Shown: positions 25,934 through 32,561 of the stretch, one piece after another
Layout of the letters: each line of letters opens with the position of its first letter
Numbering within the stretch: the first letter of the stretch is position 1
DNA from: Clostridia bacterium
GTDB taxonomy: Bacteria > Bacillota > Clostridia > Oscillospirales > CAG-272
Assembly (NCBI GenBank): GCA_017461365.1
Contig: JAFTYG010000007.1
Location: forward strand, 1-46,122
DNA length: 46,122 nt
Direction of reading: 5' to 3'
Translations under genes and position numbers: made by a program
The notes under the pieces: generated by a model
Seen by the model: only the letters and a program-made list of their open reading frames with translations
Database searches by the model: none
Told to the model about the DNA's origin: nothing

Positions 25934-26911
25934 ATGGATCAACTGATAAATTACCTGTCCTCACTCCCGGGCGCCGTGGCGCAGGGTATGATATGGGGCA
26001 TTATGGCGATAGGCGTGTATATAACCTATAAGGTGCTCGACATCGCTGACCTTACTGTAGACGGAAGCATCTGTACGGGCGCGGCTGTCTGCGCTACTAT
26101 GATGACACTCGGATATTCCCTTCCCCTCGCAATGCTCTGCGCATTTATCGCGGGTATGCTTGCAGGACTTCTGACGGGTATTTTTCATACCTTTATGAAT
26201 ATTCCCGCCATACTTTCGGGAATACTTACACAGCTGATCCTTTGGTCGGTCAACCTCAAGATCATGGGACTTGCGCTCGGTAAGACAAGCGCGGCAAACC
26301 TCCCCTTGTCATCAAGAAACTTCAATACCCTCATATCTATGCTCAATATGAACCGCTCGCTCATCATCCTTGCAGTTATATGCGCAGTGATGATCGCCGT
26401 TCTCTATTGGTTCTTCGGCACAGAGTTCGGTTGCTCGCTCCGCACAACGGGAGCAAACCCGAATATGAGCCGCGCGCAGGGTATAAATACCAACGTAGCA
26501 AAGATACTCGGTCTCGTTCTCTCAAACGGTATCGTCGCCTTCTCCGGCGCGCTTCTTGCGCAGTATCAGGGAAATTCCGACGCCAATATGGGTAAGGGTG
26601 CGATCGTTATCGGACTTGCCGCCGTCATCATCGGAGAGGCGCTCTTCGGATGGTTCGCGCGCAATAACTTTGCCCTCAAGCTCATCACCGTCATCCTCGG
26701 CGGTATAATCTACTTCATCGTTTATTCGACGGTAATATACCTCGGACTCGACTCCAACTACTTGAAGATGCTTTCGGCTATCGTAGTTGCTATATTCCTT
26801 GCCGCTCCTTATTGGAGAAAAAAGTATTTTTCGCGCGCAAAGAATACCGACGGCGAACAGCAAAAGCTAAAAAAGAAAGCCCCTAAGGGCAAGGGAAAGG
26901 AGAATGCGTAA
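25934..26911 (+). CDS. ABC transporter permease (TrpY-like, BPD_transp_2 family)
   Basis: 325 aa with about eight to nine membrane helices and a Lys-rich tail. The fold is that of branched-chain-type permeases (LSSLPGAVAQGMIWGIMAIG at the N-terminus; LRTTGANPNMSRAQGINTN in the conserved cytoplasmic loop that contacts the ATPase; LSNGIVAFSGALLAQYQGNS). It forms the membrane channel of the importer. An AGGAG site precedes the ATG, and the last base of the stop codon is the first base of the next gene, so the permease and ATPase are translationally coupled. Confidence 0.92.
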   Translation: MDQLINYLSSLPGAVAQGMIWGIMAIGVYITYKVLDIADLTVDGSICTGAAVCATMMTLGYSLPLAMLCAFIAGMLAGLLTGIFHTFMNIPAILSGILTQLILWSVNLKIMGLALGKTSAANLPLSSRNFNTLISMLNMNRSLIILAVICAVMIAVLYWFFGTEFGCSLRTTGANPNMSRAQGINTNVAKILGLVLSNGIVAFSGALLAQYQGNSDANMGKGAIVIGLAAVIIGEALFGWFARNNFALKLITVILGGIIYFIVYSTVIYLGLDSNYLKMLSAIVVAIFLAAPYWRKKYFSRAKNTDGEQQKLKKKAPKGKGKENA

Positions 26912-27705
26912 TGTTATACCTGAAGAACGTAAAAAAGACCTTTAACCCGGGAACTATCAACGAGAAAAAGGCTCTTTGCGGCGTAGATCTCCACCTCAAC
27001 GAGGGCGACTTCGTTACCATAATCGGCGGAAACGGCGCGGGAAAATCCACAACGCTCAACGCCATAGCGGGCGTGTGGCCCATCGACTCGGGAGAGATAA
27101 TCATTGACGGAGTAAACGTCAGTAAGCTCTCCGAGCACAAAAGAGCAAAATATATCGGCAGAGTATTTCAGGATCCCATGATGGGAACGGCAGCGCCGAT
27201 GGAGATACAGGAAAACCTTTCGGTCGCCGCAAGACGCGGAAAGCACCGTACACTCAAATGGAGCATATCGAGAAAGGAAAAGGCTGAGTTCCGCGAGCTC
27301 CTCAAGATACTCGAACTCGGACTTGAGGACAGAATGACCGCAAAGGTCGGTCTGCTCTCGGGCGGACAGAGACAGGCGCTGACCTTGCTTATGGCAACGC
27401 TTGAAAAGCCCAAGATACTTCTCCTCGACGAGCACACAGCCGCGCTCGATCCCAAAACGGCGGCAAAGGTGCTTGAAATATCCGATAAGCTGATAGCCGA
27501 AAACAATCTCACCGCAATGATGGTAACACACAATATGAAGGATGCCATCGCGCACGGCAACAGATTGATAATGATGCACGAGGGACGCATTATCTTCGAC
27601 GTATCGGGAGAAGAAAAAAAGAAGCTCACCGTCGACGCGCTTGTTCAGAAATTCTCCGAAACAAGCGGAAAGGAATTCTCCAACGACCGCGCGCTTCTTA
27701 ACTGA
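26911..27705 (+). CDS. ABC transporter ATP-binding protein (TrpZ-like)
   Basis: 264 aa. Complete ABC ATPase: Walker A GGNGAGKST (about 38-46), signature LLSGGQRQ, Walker B ILLLDEHTAALD (about 170-181) and switch His in MMVTHNM. It drives the importer from the cytoplasm. It overlaps the permease by one base and is the last gene of the Tyr T-box operon. Confidence 0.95.
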   Translation: MLYLKNVKKTFNPGTINEKKALCGVDLHLNEGDFVTIIGGNGAGKSTTLNAIAGVWPIDSGEIIIDGVNVSKLSEHKRAKYIGRVFQDPMMGTAAPMEIQENLSVAARRGKHRTLKWSISRKEKAEFRELLKILELGLEDRMTAKVGLLSGGQRQALTLLMATLEKPKILLLDEHTAALDPKTAAKVLEISDKLIAENNLTAMMVTHNMKDAIAHGNRLIMMHEGRIIFDVSGEEKKKLTVDALVQKFSETSGKEFSNDRALLN

Positions 27706-27763
27706 TATTCACACATACCCAAAAATTTAACGCGCTTACTGCGCGAACCCCTATAACAAACAG

Positions 27764-27807
27764 AAAGAGAGAAACAAAGCAGCTTTGCTAAGTTCTCTCT
27801 TTTTTCT
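27764..27807 (+). terminator. Terminator of the ABC operon
   Basis: A 10-bp stem AAAGAGAGAA / TTCTCTCTTT with an inner AAAGC/GCTTT hairpin, then T's. Confidence 0.75.
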
Positions 27808-27844
27808 GTCTGTAAAGCTTTTGCTATCGCAAAAGTAAAGTAGC

Positions 27845-27878
27845 TTTATTTACCGCACTTACGTATCCCCCTCGGTCA
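27845..27878. repeat. Left copy of 34-bp direct repeat; remnant of a gene 3' end
   Basis: This copy differs at 2 of 34 positions from 29996-30029, which is the 3' end of the helveticin-like gene. Read on the - strand it gives LTEGDT-stop-VR-stop, against LTEGNTQVR-stop in the intact gene. It is therefore a decayed piece of coding DNA. The two copies bracket the RsgI-domain lipoprotein and TetR genes. Confidence 0.85.
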
Positions 27879-27913
27879 AGCCCAAAAAGTGCAGCGTGCT
27901 ATAACCATTAAAA

Positions 27914-29140
27914 TCAGCCGTTTGCTTCAACAGATGCCTTGAGCTCTTGTTTTTTCTCAAGGAGAGCATTTTCTACCATAGTTATGTCCTCAGCGTGCGC
28001 CGTCTCGAATTCGGCAAAGAAGCTATCCTTTACGGCATTCAGATTAGCTTCCATTTCAGTAGCCTTTTCAGCCAGTGTTGTCTCGATGTTCTCGTCAAAC
28101 AGGGTATCTTCAATCTCTGTTAGCTTTCCCTCCGCTTGTCTTAATGTAGCGATAAGTGACTCCATTGCCGTGTTTGCCTGTATGCCAAGCTCCTCGTATG
28201 CCGCAAGAGCCTTATCATAGTTTTCCTCGCTCAACTGCAAGGTCGCAGTAGCATAAACATACTCCTCACCGTTAACCTCAAGAGAAGCAACGTAAGTCTT
28301 TTGCTTCAAAAGATCAACCTTTGCCTCGCGCAGCTTAACAAGAGATTTTTGATATTCGGATTCGGGAGAAACAAGCAGATCGTAGCGCAACTCGTCAAGC
28401 TCCGTGATGGCAGAGCTGTAAACGTCAAGCGCGGTCTTGTACGCGGTGTGAGTCAGCGTATAGATTCCGCCAAGAGATTCGATGACCTTTGCTACCTCCT
28501 CCTTTTCAGCAAATGAGATCTTGTATTCCTTGGCAGAATAGTAGGCGTTTCTCATTTCTTCTGTCAAAAGAAGGGCAGTTTCAATACGTCCTTGCGCGAT
28601 AACGTCATAAAGCTGTTCGTCCGTCATAGCAGTAAGCTCTTCCTCGGTGTAAAGCGAGGTGGAGAGAGCAAGCGCGCGGAGAGCCTCAGTGTTAAGTGCT
28701 TCAACTTTTTCGATCTGTCCGTTAATATCAAGCTTTTTGAGAGTATCGCTCGCCTTTTTTTCAACGTCCTTAATAAGTTCTTCGGCATATTTGGTATCGC
28801 CTGACACCGAGATTTTGACGGTGTTTTCGCTTGCCTCAACGTTTCCCTCAACAAGGTATCCTGTTTCGGCAGCAACAGATACCATAAGCTCAACCGCTTC
28901 TTCGGGTGTTTTTCCGACAAAAGTTTCTCCAACGATCAGAATACTGCCGTCGTCATTGAGTGCAGTTACAGATATGATCTTATTTTCATCATCGACCATA
29001 AACTCGACGCTTGGATTGATATCAACCGTTATTCTGGTTACGGTACCTTCTTCGGGCTCTGCGTTTCCGCATGAAACTAATACTAACGATGACAATAGCA
29101 TCATGATCGTCAGTGTTAAACATACAATTCTTTTTTTCAT
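27914..29140 (-). CDS. Lipoprotein with RsgI-type middle domain
   Basis: 408 aa. A signal peptide with lipobox LVSC (Cys about 24) anchors the protein outside. Residues 34-95 match the extracytoplasmic domain of anti-sigma factor RsgI (ITVDINPSVEFMVDDENKI, then ALNDDGSILIVGETFVGKTP and a GYLVEG). In RsgI this domain follows the membrane helix; here there is no anti-sigma part and no sigI gene nearby. The remaining about 300 residues are helical and coiled-coil rich. The promoter region carries the same ATTTTTGTGAAT box as the tetR gene, so TetR control is likely. Function unknown. Confidence 0.75.
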   Translation of the reverse strand: MKKRIVCLTLTIMMLLSSLVLVSCGNAEPEEGTVTRITVDINPSVEFMVDDENKIISVTALNDDGSILIVGETFVGKTPEEAVELMVSVAAETGYLVEGNVEASENTVKISVSGDTKYAEELIKDVEKKASDTLKKLDINGQIEKVEALNTEALRALALSTSLYTEEELTAMTDEQLYDVIAQGRIETALLLTEEMRNAYYSAKEYKISFAEKEEVAKVIESLGGIYTLTHTAYKTALDVYSSAITELDELRYDLLVSPESEYQKSLVKLREAKVDLLKQKTYVASLEVNGEEYVYATATLQLSEENYDKALAAYEELGIQANTAMESLIATLRQAEGKLTEIEDTLFDENIETTLAEKATEMEANLNAVKDSFFAEFETAHAEDITMVENALLEKKQELKASVEANG

Positions 29141-29200
29141 AGTAGGTCTTTCCTTTCCGAAACAAAAAATAGATGTGATTCTTCACAAGAGCATTATATC

Positions 29201-29212
29201 ATTTTTGTGAAT
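29201..29212. promoter_or_regulatory. Candidate TetR box before the RsgI-domain lipoprotein gene
   Basis: ATTTTTGTGAAT (+ strand), immediately upstream of the -10 TATAAT used on the - strand (its complement at 29193-29198). The identical 12-mer occurs at the same place before tetR (29903-29914). Confidence 0.5.
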
Positions 29213-29234
29213 AAGTTTATATAAGCAAAAAGCA

Positions 29235-29261
29235 TACAATGATAAAAAGCTTATCATTGTA
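29235..29261. promoter_or_regulatory. Perfect 11-bp inverted repeat between tetR and the lipoprotein gene
   Basis: TACAATGATAA and TTATCATTGTA separated by 5 nt, with T's following on the - strand. It could be a weak terminator of tetR or a palindromic operator; the sequence alone does not decide. Confidence 0.55.
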
Positions 29262-29283
29262 CAGTTTTTGCTCAAAGATAAGA

Positions 29284-29850
29284 TCAATCATCTTCAATTG
29301 AATTTTTTAGTGATACTTCAAGTGTTCCCATTAAAATGCCACAAAATCGTCCAACATAAATATGCGGTTCTTCTTTCATACCTTTCGACATCCAATTAAG
29401 GAGTACGCCAACCATATTATAGCAATATATATCGCAAAGCATCTCTCGTTTTTTTTCATTCAACTTCAAATCAAGCCGTTTGGCTTGTTCGTCAATAATT
29501 CCCAAAACATATCGACGTGCAAATTTATACAGATACACTTCAATCATTCTTAAATCAATCGAAATGAAAATTTTTGAAAAAAAGATTTTTTCCTTCAAAA
29601 TTGCTTCAAAAACAGCTGTATAATCTTGCTGCCACGTTTCATATGTAAACTCTTGGCTTACAGGAGCTTGCAGCTTTTCCTGAATTATGTAATTGACCAT
29701 GTCGTAAATATCTTGGAAATGGTAATAAAAGGTCATCCTTGCGACTCCGCAATCGGCGGTAATATCATTGATAGTGATTTTATCAAACGGCTTTTCCTTT
29801 AATATTTTCATGAATGAACTTATGAGAGCATTCTTTGTTAAAGATGACAT
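29284..29850 (-). CDS. TetR/AcrR family regulator (DhaS-like)
   Basis: 188 aa. The N-terminal HTH is typical: LISSFMKILKEKPFDKITIN, DITADCGVARMTFYYHFQ, with recognition helix RMTFYYHF. The C-terminal ligand domain has the pattern of the DhaS/TetR_C_8 group. The ATG at 29850 is preferred over the upstream TTG because AAAGGAAC lies at proper distance. The gene is more AT-rich than its neighbours, a sign of transfer together with the lipoprotein gene. The shared box upstream of both genes suggests self-repression. The ligand is unknown. Confidence 0.88.
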   Translation of the reverse strand: MSSLTKNALISSFMKILKEKPFDKITINDITADCGVARMTFYYHFQDIYDMVNYIIQEKLQAPVSQEFTYETWQQDYTAVFEAILKEKIFFSKIFISIDLRMIEVYLYKFARRYVLGIIDEQAKRLDLKLNEKKREMLCDIYCYNMVGVLLNWMSKGMKEEPHIYVGRFCGILMGTLEVSLKNSIEDD

Positions 29851-29902
29851 ATTCAAGTTCCTTTCAAAAACTCTTGATTTATTTCCTTATTCATTATAAC
29901 AT

Positions 29903-29914
29903 ATTTTTGTGAAT
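29903..29914. promoter_or_regulatory. Candidate TetR box in the tetR promoter
   Basis: A second ATTTTTGTGAAT, adjoining a TATAAT -10 on the - strand. Same arrangement as at 29201-29212. Confidence 0.5.
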
Positions 29915-29937
29915 ATTTCAACCGTTCATAGTTATAA

Positions 29938-29964
29938 GGGCTGACAGATATTTTCTGCCAGCCC
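29938..29964. terminator. Hairpin downstream of the helveticin-like gene
   Basis: GGGCTGACAGA / TCTGCCAGCCC, 10 of 11 pairs. It belongs to the same GGGCTGAC hairpin family seen at 42540 and 43415 and probably ends the leftward transcript. Confidence 0.6.
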
Positions 29965-29995
29965 TCACGTGCATAATTCTCTCGATATATTCGAA

Positions 29996-30029
29996 TTTAT
30001 TTACCGCACTTGCGTATTCCCCTCGGTCA
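29996..30029. repeat. Right copy of 34-bp direct repeat
   Basis: Covers the last eight codons and the stop of the helveticin-like gene plus five bases beyond. Its partner is at 27845-27878. Confidence 0.85.
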
Positions 30030-31194
30030 GCAGATACAGCTCGGTATGATCACGCTCCATATCTCCGCCGGGATTAAAAACGCAGTAAAGGTCTCCGTCA
30101 AGATATTTGATGCTCTCTATCTCAACGTACTTCTCGGAGACGGAAAAATCCTTCGTTCCGAGATATTTTGAAGCTATAAAGCTTATTTCCCTTATCTCTT
30201 TTCTTGATATTACGCCGTCGCTAAGCTCAAATATGTAAAGCTCAGGCTTTTTCGAGGTAGTTCCACCCGTGATAAGTATCTCTCCGTTCGCTCCTACTTC
30301 AACGCCCTGACACGAGCCGTTTTTGCATATACTGCCCGAGCTCGTCTGCCCCGTTGTAGCTATGAGCGCGCCGTAAAGCTCGCCGAGACTTGCGTCGGTC
30401 TCGGCGCGGTCAAGCGCCTCATGCACAGCGGAGAGTCTGTAGGCATTGATATAATGATTTCCCGTCACCTTTCCGTTATTGTCGGTATCTGCCTTTATAT
30501 ATATCGCAAGCATATCGGAGCTGTCATCTGCCCCGAAGTTTATGCGGTAGGTCGTAGCATTTTCGTGTACCTGACTGCCGTCTTTGGTCGCACGGCTCAT
30601 ATCCGTAAGTACCTTTACATCCGTGATGCTTCCGCTCTCGTATCTCAGGCGTGTCAGCTGTGTTGACCATGCGTTGTCATTTGATGTGTTCGCTCCGCTT
30701 GCTATAAGTACGTAGGTATGACCGTTATGGATAGATATGTCAAGTGAATCTCCGTGTCCATAGCCCTCGAGTACCGCATAGTCTAAGGTGACTGCCAAAC
30801 CGAGCGCACTGTTGACCTTGCATCGGCTGAGATATACCGTGGAGCCCTCCCTTTGGGTAACGAATATATATTCCTCTCCGTTTTCTTCATAAAAGGCAAA
30901 CTGCTGAACAGCGCGCGCAGAGGGGAGCGAGCCAAAGCGGAGAACGCTTACTCCGCCGAATCCCTCGGGGAGCTCTACGTCTGCGCCCTGCTCGACGTCG
31001 GAGGTCTCATTTTCGAGAGGCGCTGAGGTCTCTGAGCCATGAGACACGTCGGAGGTATATCCGACCTCACCGCTGTGTGAACCCGCGCAGCCCGTAAGCA
31101 TTATAAGCGCGGAAAGCAGCGCCGATACCGCATATATCGGCGCAGTACGGCAGACTGCATATCTTCGTTTTGTCGTATCTTTCATATCCTTCAT
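30001..31194 (-). CDS. Helveticin J-like lipoprotein
   Basis: 397 aa. A signal peptide with lipobox LTGC (Cys about 36) is followed by a Ser/Glu-rich linker and a beta-rich domain that carries the landmarks of helveticin J-type class III bacteriocins: STVYLSRCKVNS, EGYGHGDSLDISIHNGHTYV, NAWSTQLTRLRYESG and NGSCQGVEV. Helveticins are normally secreted and free; a lipid anchor is unusual and suggests a cell-surface binding or defensive role rather than a released toxin. No immunity or export genes are near. Position after the PlsR-like gene with a 107-bp gap leaves co-transcription open. Confidence 0.72.
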   Translation of the reverse strand: MKDMKDTTKRRYAVCRTAPIYAVSALLSALIMLTGCAGSHSGEVGYTSDVSHGSETSAPLENETSDVEQGADVELPEGFGGVSVLRFGSLPSARAVQQFAFYEENGEEYIFVTQREGSTVYLSRCKVNSALGLAVTLDYAVLEGYGHGDSLDISIHNGHTYVLIASGANTSNDNAWSTQLTRLRYESGSITDVKVLTDMSRATKDGSQVHENATTYRINFGADDSSDMLAIYIKADTDNNGKVTGNHYINAYRLSAVHEALDRAETDASLGELYGALIATTGQTSSGSICKNGSCQGVEVGANGEILITGGTTSKKPELYIFELSDGVISRKEIREISFIASKYLGTKDFSVSEKYVEIESIKYLDGDLYCVFNPGGDMERDHTELYLLTEGNTQVR

Positions 31195-31301
31195 TTCTTT
31201 TCTGCCTGTATCGCAAAGCCCATCTTGCTTGTGTATCGAAAATAAAGCTTTGTACCGTCCGTAAGCCCGAGAGCCCGTAACGTTAAAGCCGTATTCCCTT
31301 T

Positions 31302-32561
31302 TTATAAATTCTCCTTAGCGACAACGAGCATCAGCTTTATTCGATTTTCCTGATTTACCTTCGTCGCGCCGGGATCGTATTCAATATCAACAATATTGAG
31401 TCTCGGATCTATTCGCCTTACCTTGTTCATCATACCCTTAGCCGCAACGTGGCAGGGCAGACAGCCGAACGGCTGAACGATAACGATATTTTCATATCCG
31501 TGGTCGGCAAATTCAAGCATCTCCGCCGCAAGATACCAACCCTCGCCCATACTGTTTCCAACACCGATAACACCCTCTGCCCTCTTTTTCAGATCGTTCA
31601 CACGCTCAGGCGGAACGAACGCGGGGTTTGCCTCAATGGCGGATATAAGAATATCCTCCATCTTGAACATATACTTCATAACGATCTCCATGGCAAGCCG
31701 CTTTATCTTGCTTCCGCCGTAGAGCCGCAGATTTTCAAGAGCGCCGTTTGTCTTGTAGATACCGAAGCCGAGTATGCTCGGAACGTAGACCTCGCAATCC
31801 TGCTCGGCAAGAAACTCCTCAAGATGGTTGTTTCCGGGCGCGGAATATTTAAGATACAGCTCACCTATCACGGCAACCTTTACCTTCTTGGTCTTTTCTA
31901 TCTTGATAGAAGCAAAATCGTCCGCAATAGCCCGCAGATTTTTCTTGATAGCACCGATAGAATATCCGCGCCCCTTCGTAAAGGTCTTGCCGAGCTTTTC
32001 CGTCCACTTGTCGATCATAGCGTCGGTCTCACCCTTATTGACCTCGTAAGGACGCACCTGATTGCTCACTATCATTATCATGTCGCCGTAGATAAGCCCC
32101 GCAACAGCCATAAGAAGCGTCACGGGCGTGAGATTTAAGCCGGGATTGAGCTCAAGCCCCCACATATTTGCCGAAATAAACGGCACGTCAGGATAGCCCG
32201 CCTTTTCAAACGCCTTTCGCATAAGGTGGATATAGTTGCTGTCTCGGCAACCGCCGCCCGATTGCGTTATTATCATAGCCACCTTGTCGGGATCGTACTT
32301 GCCGCTCATAATAGTAGCAAGCATCTGCCCCGTCGTAAGCATGGCGGGATAGCACATATCGTTGTGAAGATATTTAAGCGCAAGCTGTAATACCTCGGGG
32401 CCCTCGTTTTCCATTATCTCGATCTTGAAGCCCTGCCTCTCCAAAATGGGCTTTAGTATCTTGAAATGTATCGGGGCCATGCTCGGAGAAAGGATAGTAT
32501 AGTCTTTTTTCATTTTGAGGGTGAATTTAACTCTATCCCTGTAATGCGTCTTTTTTTCCAT
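31302..32561 (-). CDS. BCR/HAD-type reductase subunit, PlsR-like (2-hydroxyacyl-CoA dehydratase D-component fold)
   Basis: 419 aa. Conserved cysteines in HNDMCYPAM, GGGCRDSNYIHLMRKA and PFGCLPCHVAAKG match the Fe-S-binding part of the C-terminal third of about 1400-aa acyl-CoA dehydratase activase fusions. Here it is separate: the ATG at 32561 has a perfect AGGAGGAAGG ribosome site, and the reading frame overlaps the upstream subunit by 29 bp. A two-gene split of this kind is known for plsA-plsR of Clostridium perfringens, which make plasmalogens anaerobically. An A7 run lies in the overlap, so slippage could also join the two frames. Confidence 0.8.
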   Translation of the reverse strand: MEKKTHYRDRVKFTLKMKKDYTILSPSMAPIHFKILKPILERQGFKIEIMENEGPEVLQLALKYLHNDMCYPAMLTTGQMLATIMSGKYDPDKVAMIITQSGGGCRDSNYIHLMRKAFEKAGYPDVPFISANMWGLELNPGLNLTPVTLLMAVAGLIYGDMIMIVSNQVRPYEVNKGETDAMIDKWTEKLGKTFTKGRGYSIGAIKKNLRAIADDFASIKIEKTKKVKVAVIGELYLKYSAPGNNHLEEFLAEQDCEVYVPSILGFGIYKTNGALENLRLYGGSKIKRLAMEIVMKYMFKMEDILISAIEANPAFVPPERVNDLKKRAEGVIGVGNSMGEGWYLAAEMLEFADHGYENIVIVQPFGCLPCHVAAKGMMNKVRRIDPRLNIVDIEYDPGATKVNQENRIKLMLVVAKENL

